A stretch of 64,000 nucleotides of DNA from the NCBI GenBank assembly GCA_029262175.1, contig JAJCZV010000072.1, positions 88,537-152,536 of the forward strand, read 5' to 3'. Both the position numbers and the translations under genes were made by a program. Below the pieces are notes generated by a model. The model was given only the letters and a program-made list of their open reading frames with translations. It did no database searches and had not been told where the DNA came from. The stretch's first letter is position 1. Every line of letters starts with the position of its first letter. Of this stretch, positions 53,849 to 63,669 are shown piece after piece. This DNA comes from Gemmatimonadota bacterium. Lineage in GTDB: Bacteria; Gemmatimonadota; Gemmatimonadetes; Palauibacterales; Palauibacteraceae.

Positions 53849-55158
53849 TGCGCCTCCTGATTCGATTCCGTTTGCTTCGCTAGCCGCTCGGGAGTCGCCA
53901 CCGCGGCTCTGAGCGCTGCTTCGATATCCAGTCCGAGGCTCGACGATAGCCCTTCGATCGTACCCACCGCACCGCGGATCCGCTGGTTGATGGCGTTCGA
54001 AGCCCCATTGCCCTCCCCGCTATCGAGCACGACGAGACGGTCGATATCTACATCCTTCACCGCATCCACAGAAATACGCAGCAGTTCGGGCAGTTTCTCC
54101 GCCAGGAACGCGGCGAAGGCTTGGTCTCCGCCCTGCCGCAGCTTCTCGTACAGCAGCTCCAACACCTTAACGTTCGCCTGCCCTCGCGCTAAGATCGGCG
54201 CCGCCTCCGCCTCCGCAAGCAACAGCGCCGCCTGCCGCTCGGCTTCGGCCGGCACGATAACGTCGGCCCGCAGTCGAACCTCCTCGCGAGCTACCCGTTC
54301 GGTTTCGAGCGCACGGAGCGCTTCGATCTCGGCCTGGGCCGCTCTTACCGTCGCAATCTTCTCCGCGCGCAGCCCCTCTTGATCGAGCTCGGCCCTTCGG
54401 ACACGGAGGAGATTGTTCGCCTCGGCGATCGCGATATTGGCCTCGGCCTCGCGAACCTCTGCATGCTGCTGCGCCGCCGCCTGCCGCTGACGGGTCGTCG
54501 AATCGGCGTCCGCTTCGGCGATCTCGGCGTCCCGCACCGCTTCCGCCGCACGCTTCCGGCCGATCGCCTCGAGGTAGCCGCGTTCGTCGCTCACGTTCTG
54601 GATTTTGAGCACGTCGAGATGGAACCCGAGCGCCGCGAGATCGTCGCCCGCGTCTTCGGAAAGCGCGCGCGCGAATCCGAGTCGATCTTCGTTGACTTCT
54701 TCCGGGGTCAGACTCGCGAGCACTCCGCGCAAGTTTCCCATCAGCGTGTCGCGCGCCATCTCCCGGATCTCTTCGAACGATTTGTCCAGCAGACGCTCGA
54801 CGGCATTGTTGAAGACCGCCTCGGGTTCGGAAGCGATTTTGACGTTTGCGATGGCTTCGATGGTCAGCGGAATGTTCCCCTTTGAATACGCGTTCGAGAC
54901 CGCGATCTCGATCGGAATCGATTCCAAGGAGATGTACTCGACCTCTTCAAGGATCGGGATGCGAAGAGTCCGTCCACCGATCACGGATCGATAACCGACG
55001 GCCTCGCCCGTCCCCGGGAGCAGCCTGGACCGTCCCGTAATGACTGCGGCCTCATTTGGGGGGACGATGATGATGAGTCGGCTGATGCCGATCAGCGCGA
55101 GCACCACCACGCCGAGGATGACACCACCCGTGATTAAAGCGCCCGAAATCGGATCCAT
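53845..55158 (-). CDS. Flotillin-like SPFH domain membrane protein
   Basis: This 437-residue protein has an N-terminal membrane segment (GGVILGVVVLALIGISRLIIIV), an SPFH domain (VPPNEAAVITGRSR, SLESIPIEIAVSNAYSKGNIPL), and a long Ala/Glu-rich coiled coil (residues about 200-340, with many AEA repeats). The C-terminal domain is followed by an acidic tail. This is the flotillin/YuaG/YqiK architecture, whose members organise membrane microdomains. The NfeD-like gene immediately upstream is the usual partner. Confidence 0.92.
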   Translation of the reverse strand: MDPISGALITGGVILGVVVLALIGISRLIIIVPPNEAAVITGRSRLLPGTGEAVGYRSVIGGRTLRIPILEEVEYISLESIPIEIAVSNAYSKGNIPLTIEAIANVKIASEPEAVFNNAVERLLDKSFEEIREMARDTLMGNLRGVLASLTPEEVNEDRLGFARALSEDAGDDLAALGFHLDVLKIQNVSDERGYLEAIGRKRAAEAVRDAEIAEADADSTTRQRQAAAQQHAEVREAEANIAIAEANNLLRVRRAELDQEGLRAEKIATVRAAQAEIEALRALETERVAREEVRLRADVIVPAEAERQAALLLAEAEAAPILARGQANVKVLELLYEKLRQGGDQAFAAFLAEKLPELLRISVDAVKDVDIDRLVVLDSGEGNGASNAINQRIRGAVGTIEGLSSSLGLDIEAALRAAVATPERLAKQTESNQEAQ

Positions 55159-55223
55159 GACGTTCTCCCTTTTATGGTCCTCCCGGCCGCTCTAGGACCG
55201 GTGAGGTGATCACCTCGGTTCCG

Positions 55224-55838
55224 CTAGGAACCCTTGCCGAGGAGTTCGGCCCTCTCGCCCTCTAGCGATTCGACGTAGGCCACGCCATCTCGCATCTCGA
55301 CGACGAGGACCTGCTCCCAAAGCTGCGTTTCGTCCGCTAGATCATCGCCGAACGGGAGGGCTCGGACCGTGTGTTCACGCTCCCCACGCACCACTACGAT
55401 GCGACCTGGCGACCCGGAACGAATCGGGAGCGTGACTCGGCCACACAGGCCCACGAAACCGCGGTCGCCGGACCTCGCACGCGGGTCGGACCGTTTGAGG
55501 TACGCCAAGAAGGACCCCACGGTACTCCCCACAAACAGCCCTGCCAATACGGAAAACCCGAGCGTCAGCGGGGCGCCGGGTCCCGCGCCAAAAGCCGTGA
55601 GCAGCGACCCGGTCGCCCCGAACCCGAACATCGAATAAATGAGCGATCGCAGTGAGAAGATGGCGGCAGCCTGGCCGACCTCAAGGCCGGCGTCTGCCGC
55701 AGCAATGATCTCTACGGCATCCACATCCACGTCGAGATCGAGATCGACATCGGCTCCGGAATCGAACAGATCTCCGAAGGCCGAGAGGATGGCGAACCCT
55801 CCCCCCAGCACGAGACAGAACAAATAGATCGAGAGCAT
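55224..55838 (-). CDS. NfeD-like membrane protein partnering SPFH protein
   Basis: This 204-residue protein has an N-terminal helix (LSIYLFCLVLGGGFAILSAF), a striking Asp/Val stretch (DVDLDLDVDVDAVEI), two or three further helices, and a soluble beta-rich C-terminal domain (GLCGRVTLPIRSGSPGRIVV) of the OB-fold type found in NfeD/YuaF proteins. Adjacent location to a flotillin-like gene supports the assignment. AAGGTGT precedes the ATG. Confidence 0.82.
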   Translation of the reverse strand: MLSIYLFCLVLGGGFAILSAFGDLFDSGADVDLDLDVDVDAVEIIAAADAGLEVGQAAAIFSLRSLIYSMFGFGATGSLLTAFGAGPGAPLTLGFSVLAGLFVGSTVGSFLAYLKRSDPRARSGDRGFVGLCGRVTLPIRSGSPGRIVVVRGEREHTVRALPFGDDLADETQLWEQVLVVEMRDGVAYVESLEGERAELLGKGS

Positions 55839-55856
55839 GCGGACACCTTAGGGCCA

Positions 55857-55889
55857 CGCCGCGAGCGCGCCAAGCAAGGCTCCGCGGCG
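55857..55889 (-). repeat. Inverted repeat just after the RND permease stop
   Basis: CGCCGCG (55857-55863) pairs with CGCGGCG (55883-55889), with an inner AGC/GCT. It starts 1 nt past the stop codon at 55891-55893. There is no T-tract, so it is a possible Rho-dependent or stabilising 3' structure rather than a clear intrinsic terminator. Confidence 0.35.
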
Positions 55890-55890
55890 A

Positions 55891-58800
55891 CTATGTGGTT
55901 CGCGCGACCAGGTACCGATAGGCGACGGGAATGGCCACCAAAACGAAGATCGTGCTCGAGATCAGACCGCCGATCGTCGCCAACGCCAGCGCATTCCAAA
56001 TGTTCTCGTCCTGCGACGAGGAAAACAGCACCAAGGGCAGAAGTCCGAACACCGTCGTCAAAGTCGTCATGAGGATCGGCCGCACACGCTCTAGCGTCCC
56101 TTGGACGATCGCTTCATGCGTCGGCATCCTCTGTCTGAGTTCCCCTATGTGGTACACCACGAGGATGGCGTTATTCACCACGATTCCGCCCATCATGATG
56201 GTGCCGATGAATGCGGTGTCGGTGAACGTTGCATCGGTGTAGAAGAAAATCAAAAAGACGCCAATCAGGGCAAACGGAAGCGTAAACAAAACGACGAACG
56301 GGGCCGTGAGAGATTCGAACAGACCCGCCGTCACCATGTAGATAAGGAGAATGGAGAACCCGAGCACCAACCACATTTGCGTGGTCTCTTCGCTCGTCCA
56401 TTGTCCGAGGGTGCTCTGCTCGATTTTGTACCCTGGCGGTAACTCCATGGCGTCCACAACGGCGTCTCGTACGAGGTCGCCGAACTTGGCCGGTCCCCGA
56501 AACTCCCAAGCTACGGTGCGCTCATACTGCTGGTTTTCTCGTCGGATGCTGGCCAGCACTTCGCGTTGTCCGACATCCGCGATCCCGGCCAAGCGCACCT
56601 CTTGCCCAGCGGAGACAGGTACGCGTAGCTCCGCGAGATCGAAGAAATCGAAGTCGCGGTACCCATCTACCTTCACCGCGTATTGCACCTCTTCGCCACC
56701 CACGCGGATCCGGTCGGTCTGAGGCGCACCCCGGACATTGGACCCGACGTACGCCAGGAGATCTCGAACGGAAAGATCGTAGGCTGCGAGGGCCTCGCGA
56801 TTGGGCTCGACAAAAAACTCGAATTCCTTGTCGCGTTGAAAGAACCCGCGGCTGGCGTTGGGGTCGACCTCGCGGATGCGGGTGAAGCGTTCGAGCCGGG
56901 ACGCCAACTCCTCGGCGATATTCTGGACCGTCAGATAATTGTATCCCAATACTTGCAGACGATAGTTGGGGGGGCTGGAGCCGCCCCCATAGAAGCTGGG
57001 CCCAAACCCGTACACGCGAACGTTGACCCCGGAAAATCCATAACTGTAGGCCACCATCTGATCCTTGATGGCGACGGGGACGGGAGTGAACTCGAGCTCT
57101 TCGGGAAAATAGGCTTCGATGAGCGCGAAATTGGCCCGAACTTGGGTCTCGTATCGCTCCACATCGGGAAGGGTCGCGAGGCGAGCCTCAAACGATCGAG
57201 CCAGCTCATCCGTGCGCTCCAGCCCGGCGCCTCGCGGAAACTCGATAAAAATCTGGATGTACGTGTCGTTCCCGCCGAACCCACTCCACCGCGTCCCTCT
57301 TCCCACATGCTCGTTAAACAAATACCAGCTGCCGCCAAAACTTCCCACGCAAACCAAGATGACGGTGAAAGGCCGGGCGAGACCGAACTCCAAAAGCCCG
57401 CGATACCCGCGGATATAGAAAGACTCGGGCGCGCCCGCGACCTTCGTGGACCTCCCACGCTGGCCCAGGCGCGCCGCCAGCGCGGGCACAAAAGTGAACG
57501 CGACAAAGAGACTGGCGAGGATCGAGAAACCGACCGCAAAGGAGAGCGGCAGGTAGTAGACGCGGAGATCTCCTTGAAGGAACAGGAACGGGACGAGCAC
57601 GATCGCCGTGGTCATCGTCGCCGCGAGAACGGGCAGCACCACTTGACGCGCCCCGTCGCTCGCCGCCTCGGCCGGCGATTTCCCTGCTCGACGATGGCGC
57701 TCGACGTTCTCGAGCACGACGATGCCATTGTCCACCACGAGTCCGAAGCCCCAAGCCAGGCCGGCAAGCGTCAACAGGTTTAGCGAAAAGCCCCCGACAT
57801 ACAGCAAGTTCACTGCGATCAACACGCTGAACGCGATGGTGGCGAAGACAACGAGCACGGCGCTGAGCGAACGAAGAAACAAGATGAGAACCAAAAAGAT
57901 GACGATGGCGGCCGCGAACGCTCTCAGCCGAAGATCGGTCAACTGCTTCTCGATGTTCTCGCTCTGATCGTACGCAAGCTCGAGCGATGTGCCGGTCGGG
58001 AGTGTGGTTTCGATCGCGTCCATCTGCGTACGCACTTGCTGGGCTACGCGGATCGCGTTCGTGCCGGACTGACGGAAGATCCGCAAGGAGATCGTGGGTT
58101 GCCCGTCGATGCGCCACAGAAAGAACGGATCTTCCGTTTGGTCGCGTACGCGCCCTAGATCGCGAACGCGAACCGGGCCGCTGGGCCGCGCAAGCACGAT
58201 CATTTCTTCGATGTCCGCCACCTCGAGCGCCCTGGTGCTCACCGAGATGGCCAGCTGCTGCCCTTCGAGCTCGACGGATCCGGGCGCCCGGGGCGAAGAG
58301 AGTGCAGAAAGCTGCTCTCGCACGGTCTCGGGTCTGAGCCCTACCGCCTCGAGCCGGCCGCGATCCAGCTCGATGGCGATCTCTCGTCGGTTCGACCCGA
58401 ACACGTCGACTGCAGAGACGCCTTGCAGGCCTCGGATGGTCGTAGCGATCTCATCGTCGGCGATCTCCCCGAGGCGAGAGAACGTATACGGCCCCGTGAG
58501 CGTGTACGTGAGGAATTGTTCGCTTTCCTCCGCAAACTCTGCGGGCACGTACTGCGACACGGTCGGGCGAACTCCCGGTGGCAGCTCATCTCGCACGGCG
58601 CTGATCCGCTCGCTCAGAGCGAGTCGGGCAAACTCCATCCGCGTCTCGCGCTCAAAGCTCACTTCGATTCTTGCCTGAGAACCCGCACCACGTGGATCGG
58701 CGGAGGATTCCGACTTGATGCTGTCTACGCCACCAACCTGTTGGATCACCGCTTCCAGGGGCGCGGTCACGAACGCCTCCAGCGCCTCGGGCGAAGCCCC

Positions 58801-58950
58801 GTTCCAGGTTGCCGTCACGGTCAGACGCGGGAACTCCACGTCCGGCACATCCTCGACCGGAATCAGACGAAAGCTGTACGCTCCGAGGGCGAACAAGGCC
58901 ACGTAGATCGCGGCCGTGGCGACCGGTCGCCGAATCGCGAGGTCGATCAT
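55891..58950 (-). CDS. RND efflux transporter permease (second of pair)
   Basis: This 1019-residue inner-membrane proton-driven exporter of the AcrB/HAE1 type starts with MIDLAIRRPVATAAIYVALF. Both periplasmic halves and 12 membrane helices are present. The TM4 motif GLVVDNGIVVLENVERHRR has Asp-Asn where AcrB has Asp-Asp, a variation common in many RND pumps. The ATG overlaps the upstream permease stop (ATGA). Two different permeases in one operon suggest a mixed trimer as in MdtBC. Confidence 0.95.
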   Translation of the reverse strand: MIDLAIRRPVATAAIYVALFALGAYSFRLIPVEDVPDVEFPRLTVTATWNGASPEALEAFVTAPLEAVIQQVGGVDSIKSESSADPRGAGSQARIEVSFERETRMEFARLALSERISAVRDELPPGVRPTVSQYVPAEFAEESEQFLTYTLTGPYTFSRLGEIADDEIATTIRGLQGVSAVDVFGSNRREIAIELDRGRLEAVGLRPETVREQLSALSSPRAPGSVELEGQQLAISVSTRALEVADIEEMIVLARPSGPVRVRDLGRVRDQTEDPFFLWRIDGQPTISLRIFRQSGTNAIRVAQQVRTQMDAIETTLPTGTSLELAYDQSENIEKQLTDLRLRAFAAAIVIFLVLILFLRSLSAVLVVFATIAFSVLIAVNLLYVGGFSLNLLTLAGLAWGFGLVVDNGIVVLENVERHRRAGKSPAEAASDGARQVVLPVLAATMTTAIVLVPFLFLQGDLRVYYLPLSFAVGFSILASLFVAFTFVPALAARLGQRGRSTKVAGAPESFYIRGYRGLLEFGLARPFTVILVCVGSFGGSWYLFNEHVGRGTRWSGFGGNDTYIQIFIEFPRGAGLERTDELARSFEARLATLPDVERYETQVRANFALIEAYFPEELEFTPVPVAIKDQMVAYSYGFSGVNVRVYGFGPSFYGGGSSPPNYRLQVLGYNYLTVQNIAEELASRLERFTRIREVDPNASRGFFQRDKEFEFFVEPNREALAAYDLSVRDLLAYVGSNVRGAPQTDRIRVGGEEVQYAVKVDGYRDFDFFDLAELRVPVSAGQEVRLAGIADVGQREVLASIRRENQQYERTVAWEFRGPAKFGDLVRDAVVDAMELPPGYKIEQSTLGQWTSEETTQMWLVLGFSILLIYMVTAGLFESLTAPFVVLFTLPFALIGVFLIFFYTDATFTDTAFIGTIMMGGIVVNNAILVVYHIGELRQRMPTHEAIVQGTLERVRPILMTTLTTVFGLLPLVLFSSSQDENIWNALALATIGGLISSTIFVLVAIPVAYRYLVARTT

Positions 58951-61900
58951 GCTTCGCCGCTTCCCGCCAACGTCAGTGAACTTAGATCACTCGTCGCGTC
59001 TTGCTCTCTTGTTGGGGCGACTTTGATCGAAGGTTCCACCATCAGGGAGTAAACGACCGGCACGACGATCAACGTGAGAAGTGTCGCGGAGAGGAGTCCG
59101 CCGATCACTGCGACTGCCAACGGCGCCCGAAGATCGGCGCCGGCTCCGAGCCCCAACGCGAGCGGTAACAAACCCACCACGGTTGTGATCGTCGTCATGA
59201 TGATGGGCCGCAGTCTCAACCGGCCTGCCTCGAGGATCGCCTGTCGTTTTTCGAGACCGGCCCTGCGCCGCTGATTGATAAAGTCCACTTTCACAATGGC
59301 GTCGTTGACCACGATTCCGATCAGAATCACGAGCCCGATGCCGCTCATCGCGTTCAACCCATCACCGGCTGCCCAGAGCGCAAATATGGCCCCGATCGCC
59401 GCTAGTGGTACGGCCGTCAGCACGACCAGCGGCTGGACCACTGACTCGAATTGCGCCGCCATGATCAGGTAGACGAGCGCGAGCGCCAACCCGAACGCGA
59501 ACATCAACGAGCGGAAGCTCTGCTGCATCTCCTCATTCTCCCCGCCGACCCGGATCGTCGTGAGGGGGGGACGAGGCATGTCAGCGATTTGGGCTTCTAC
59601 CTCACGAACGGCGGCCCCAAGGCCTCCACCTGTAACGTCCGCCAACACCTGCACCGTGCGGTTCTGATCTTCGCGCCTAATCTCAACGGGACCGAACCCG
59701 CTCCGGGCGGTCACCAGTTCCCGGATCGGAACTCCCTTGATTCGTAACGCCAAGACATCCGATAGCGCGCGCCGCGAACTTTCTGGAATGGTCACGCGGA
59801 TGTCGATCTTGTCGGCGAACTCCGCGTAGTCGCTCGATGCCTCGGATCCGCGCAGAAACGCTTCGATCGCATCTGCGACTTCCGTCACGGTCAACTCGTG
59901 CCGCGCCGCGACCTCCCGATCGACTTGGATCGACAGTTCTGGCTGAGTCCGTTGAAAATCGAGGCGCACGTCGGCGAGCGCGCTCACGTCGTGCAGGCGG
60001 CGAGAGATCTCCTCGGCTACGGGGACCAGATCATCGATCTCTCCGCCCTGTACTTTGACGGCCAAGTCCGCGGCGCCAAGCGCGAGGGCGCGGCCGAGCG
60101 AGGTGGCCCGACCCGTTTCTACCGCGACATAAAGCGGGTCGACGCCCGTTTCACTCATGCGACTGCGCAGCGCCGCGACGACTTCCGACGTCGTGGGTCC
60201 TCGATCGGAAAGCTCGACATCGATGGCCGCGTTGTTGAGACCGGTAAGGTCGCTGGCCGACAACTCGCTCCCCCGCGCTCGCCCCACCCGTGCGAACGTC
60301 CCGACGACGCCATCGAGATCCAGCAGAAGCGTCTCGACCGCATTGGCCGCCCGATCCGTAGACCGGATCGGCGTACCCTGCGGGAGGTTGATCTCGACCC
60401 GAAATTGTCGCTCATCGACCTGCGGCATGAGGCCACGCGGTAGCGTCTGACCCAAGACCACCGCCGCAGTCAACGACACCAACGCAAGAACGAGGACCGT
60501 GGGCCGGTGAACCAGCGCCCATTCCAAGACGTTTTCGTAGCGTTGTGCAAACGCTTCGAAACGCCGTTCGAACCCTCGCAGAAACGGTCCAAAAATCTTG
60601 GCGAGGACACCACCCGCCCCTCGACCCGCATCTCCGAACGTCAGCCAAACGGAACGTGCGAGGTACGCGATGAACCGACCGAAGCCACGAACTCCGGCCG
60701 CCCCCACGCGCGGCGCGAAGCCGATGATCCGACGCAGTCGACCTCGCGGCGCGGCCTCCTCCTCCTCCTCCTCCGATGCCGCGGGTTCCTCCGCGGCGGA
60801 ATCCGACCCCGCATCCTTTCCTGCGGCTCGCGCCGCCAAGACAGGCAGTAGCGTGAGGGCGACAAGCAGCGACGCTACGAGCGAAAACGTCACCGCCAAC
60901 GACAGATCCTTGAACAGTGCACCCGCGACCCCCTCGACATAGAGCACCGGGCCGAACACCGCGATCGTCGTCAAAGTCGACGCCGTGATTGCGGCCGCGA
61001 CCTCACGGGCACCCGCCGAGGCGGACACCGCTCTCTCCGCGCCGGTTTCCTCGCGGTGGCGAAAGATGTTCTCGAGCACCACGATCGAGTTGTCGACGAG
61101 CAGTCCGACCCCGAGAGCGAGCCCTCCCAACGACATGATGTTGAGGCTGACGTCGAACGCATAACACAACGAGAACGCCGCCATGACGGAAATCGGGATC
61201 GCCATGCCGATCGCGACCGGATAACGCGGATCTCGAAGGAACAAGAACAATACGAGAAACGCTAGGACCCCTCCGAACAAGAGCGCCGAGACGACGTTCG
61301 CGATGGCGTTGCGGACAAACCGACCCTGACTCGAGGCGATTTCGATCGTAACGTCGGGAAACTCCGCGCGGAGCTGATCGATCGAAGCTTGGACACGGTC
61401 TGCCACGCGAACCGTATTGGTGCCGGCCTCTTTATAGATCTGCAGTCCGATGGCCGTCTCGCCATTAAAGCGCGCGATGGTTTCCAGATCGGCAATGGTG
61501 TCTTTGACCGTGGCGACATCGCGAAGGAACACCGGCGCCCCCGCCCCACCGGACGGTGGACGAAAAATCACCACGTCGAGCAGTTGATCGACACTTCTGA
61601 ATTGACCCAGCGTGCGGAGACTGTATTCGAAGCGGCCTCGTTGGATCGTGCCGCCCGGCGCATTGTAGTTGGCCAGGTCGAGGGCGCTCGCGATTTCATC
61701 GAGGGACACGTCGTGCACGCCGATCCGCGCCGGATCCACGATCACCCGAAGCTCTCGCTGCGGACCACCGGCGATCCCGGCGAGCGACACACCATCGAGC
61801 TGTTCGAAACGGCGCTTGAACACGGCTTCGGAGAGATCCAAGAGTGTGCGAAGATCCGCACCGCCGACGGCAAGCGTCATGATCGGATCGCTCGTGGGGT

Positions 61901-62294
61901 CGGATCGAAGAATGATCGGTCGTTCCGAGCCCTGTGGCAGAGTCTCTACCAGATTGTCGAGGCGCTCGCGCGTGTGGAGTGTCGCGAACTCCATGTCCGT
62001 ACCCCAGGCGAACTGAAGTTGCACCAACGACTGCCCTTCTCGAGAGCGCGAAGAGATGTCACGCGCACCCGGGATGGAATAGAGCGATTGCTCGATCGGT
62101 TCGGTCACGAACCGTTCGACCTCCGCTGGCGCCGCATCGGTATAGGTGGTCCAGACCGAGAGCGTGGGGAACGCGACGTCCGGCAGGAGATCGATGGGGA
62201 GTCGAAGAAACGACACGACTCCGAGAACAGCGATGCCGACATACAGCATCGCGGTGGCGACCGGGCGTCGTAGTGCGAGGTCCGGAAGCGCCAT
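58947..62294 (-). CDS. RND efflux transporter permease (first of pair) with large cytoplasmic insertion
   Basis: This 1115-residue RND permease starts MALPDLALRRPVATAML, with the TM4 motif LLVDNSIVVLENIFRHRE at D401/N402. Between TM6 and TM7 (about residues 490-595) lies an unusually long charged segment with six consecutive Glu (508-513), encoded by a (CCT)n tract at 60755-60774, then Arg-rich and amphipathic stretches. AcrB has only a short helix here. The rest of the protein is regular, with the second-half motif DNAxxK-like NDAIVKVDFINQRR. It lies 7 nt after the tolC-like gene. Confidence 0.95.
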   Translation of the reverse strand: MALPDLALRRPVATAMLYVGIAVLGVVSFLRLPIDLLPDVAFPTLSVWTTYTDAAPAEVERFVTEPIEQSLYSIPGARDISSRSREGQSLVQLQFAWGTDMEFATLHTRERLDNLVETLPQGSERPIILRSDPTSDPIMTLAVGGADLRTLLDLSEAVFKRRFEQLDGVSLAGIAGGPQRELRVIVDPARIGVHDVSLDEIASALDLANYNAPGGTIQRGRFEYSLRTLGQFRSVDQLLDVVIFRPPSGGAGAPVFLRDVATVKDTIADLETIARFNGETAIGLQIYKEAGTNTVRVADRVQASIDQLRAEFPDVTIEIASSQGRFVRNAIANVVSALLFGGVLAFLVLFLFLRDPRYPVAIGMAIPISVMAAFSLCYAFDVSLNIMSLGGLALGVGLLVDNSIVVLENIFRHREETGAERAVSASAGAREVAAAITASTLTTIAVFGPVLYVEGVAGALFKDLSLAVTFSLVASLLVALTLLPVLAARAAGKDAGSDSAAEEPAASEEEEEEAAPRGRLRRIIGFAPRVGAAGVRGFGRFIAYLARSVWLTFGDAGRGAGGVLAKIFGPFLRGFERRFEAFAQRYENVLEWALVHRPTVLVLALVSLTAAVVLGQTLPRGLMPQVDERQFRVEINLPQGTPIRSTDRAANAVETLLLDLDGVVGTFARVGRARGSELSASDLTGLNNAAIDVELSDRGPTTSEVVAALRSRMSETGVDPLYVAVETGRATSLGRALALGAADLAVKVQGGEIDDLVPVAEEISRRLHDVSALADVRLDFQRTQPELSIQVDREVAARHELTVTEVADAIEAFLRGSEASSDYAEFADKIDIRVTIPESSRRALSDVLALRIKGVPIRELVTARSGFGPVEIRREDQNRTVQVLADVTGGGLGAAVREVEAQIADMPRPPLTTIRVGGENEEMQQSFRSLMFAFGLALALVYLIMAAQFESVVQPLVVLTAVPLAAIGAIFALWAAGDGLNAMSGIGLVILIGIVVNDAIVKVDFINQRRRAGLEKRQAILEAGRLRLRPIIMTTITTVVGLLPLALGLGAGADLRAPLAVAVIGGLLSATLLTLIVVPVVYSLMVEPSIKVAPTREQDATSDLSSLTLAGSGEA

Positions 62295-62301
62295 GCGCTA
62301 G

Positions 62302-63669
62302 CTAGCCACCGATGCCGCCGAACTCATGCAGATTGACCCAGGCGGTCAAGTAGTCGAACCGAACGTTGATGAGCTGCTGCTCGGCACTCGTCACTCCACT
62401 AATCGCCTGTTGAAGCGCGGTGAAGTCGATCGTTCCGTTTCGGTACATTTGACGACTCATCGTCAGTCGTTCTTGGGCGATCTCGAGGCTGCGCTGCGCG
62501 AGCGTCAGTGTTTCAGCTAGCTGTCCGATCTCGGCAGCGAATCCCCGGACCTCCCGCTCGATCTCGAGTCGTCGACGTCTCAGGCTCTCTTCCGCCTGCC
62601 GTCGTTGCGACGAGGCCCGGCTCGTCTGCTGCTCCCGTGCGAACCCATCGAATAGCGTCCATTGCGCGCTCACGGAAAAGCCACGCGAGTTATCGCCAGG
62701 ACTAAACTGAAAGAAGGACTCCGCCAAACCGAACGACTGCGAACGACCGTAGTTCAGACTCGCAGAAATGCGAGGCAGATAGGCGCTGCGGGCGCTCCAC
62801 AGACCCGCCGATGCGGCGGCGATCTGCGCGTCGAGCTGTAGAAGCTCGGGATCCTGCGCAAGCGCGGCCGACGCCATGGCCGCGGGATCGATGGACTCGG
62901 CCGAGGGCAACAGGTCGACGTCCTCGAGCACGGTGCCAGGACCAGCGTCCGGTGCGTACCCCATCTCCACGGCCAGCGCGCGGAGCGCGGTGGCGGTCTG
63001 GCGTTGACTACGAAGCAGTCCGACCTGGGCATCGAGCAGGTTGCTCTCCGCGGCGAGGATGTCGATCCGCTCGACAGCAGCGATCGCATACCGCCGCTGC
63101 GCGATGTCCAGTTCGAGCTCACGATCGGCGATCTGGCGGTTGACCAGGTCCAGCAGTCGTTGACTCCGGAGCGCCTCGTAAAAGGCACGGCTGGTCGCCG
63201 CGACTACCGCGGCTCTTCGATCATCCAGCTGTCGTTGGGCCACACGGATGTTCGCCCCTTGCTGGCTCAGAGTCGAAAACCGGCGACCTTGGTCGAACAG
63301 CGTCCAGTTGAGCGAGATCCCCTGGTTCGCGTTCTGGCTGCCGGACGTGAGAGGCTCGGGAAGCGTCTCGGAAACGCCGTCTTCTCCCTCGAACGTGGTG
63401 CGGGTGAAGTCGTTTCGATTCAGGCCGAGATTGACGTTCGCCGTGGGTAGAAAGGCGCCCCATGCCGCCCGTCGGTCTGCGCCTGCTGCGCTCGCAGCAG
63501 CGCGATCGGTGGCCAGTTGGGGACTGCGCTCGAGCGCGAGACCTACCGCTTGACCGAGATCCAAGGCTGCCGGGAGCCGCTCTTGGGCGTCCACGGGTGA
63601 CACGATCAGCGCGAACCCCGCGACGATAAGCCCACCAAGGCCAGGGGAGCGCGAAGCGCCCAAAATCAA
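62302..63669 (-). CDS. TolC family outer-membrane efflux protein
   Basis: This 455-residue outer-membrane channel has a signal peptide (GGLIVAGFALIVSPVDAQE) followed by the two-fold repeated long helices of TolC proteins, e.g. LDLGQAVGLALERSPQLATDRAAA, and RRAAVVAATSRAFYEAL. Strand regions such as NVNLGLNRNDF and RISASLNYGRSQSF form the barrel. A TTG start at 63669 overlaps the adaptor gene stop (TTGA). Confidence 0.93.
   Translation of the reverse strand: MILGASRSPGLGGLIVAGFALIVSPVDAQERLPAALDLGQAVGLALERSPQLATDRAAASAAGADRRAAWGAFLPTANVNLGLNRNDFTRTTFEGEDGVSETLPEPLTSGSQNANQGISLNWTLFDQGRRFSTLSQQGANIRVAQRQLDDRRAAVVAATSRAFYEALRSQRLLDLVNRQIADRELELDIAQRRYAIAAVERIDILAAESNLLDAQVGLLRSQRQTATALRALAVEMGYAPDAGPGTVLEDVDLLPSAESIDPAAMASAALAQDPELLQLDAQIAAASAGLWSARSAYLPRISASLNYGRSQSFGLAESFFQFSPGDNSRGFSVSAQWTLFDGFAREQQTSRASSQRRQAEESLRRRRLEIEREVRGFAAEIGQLAETLTLAQRSLEIAQERLTMSRQMYRNGTIDFTALQQAISGVTSAEQQLINVRFDYLTAWVNLHEFGGIGG

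Noticed and set aside
60755..60774. CCT trinucleotide repeat as a phase-variation tract
   Set aside because: Changes in copy number stay in frame, so it cannot switch the gene off. It is noted only as the source of the poly-Glu run.
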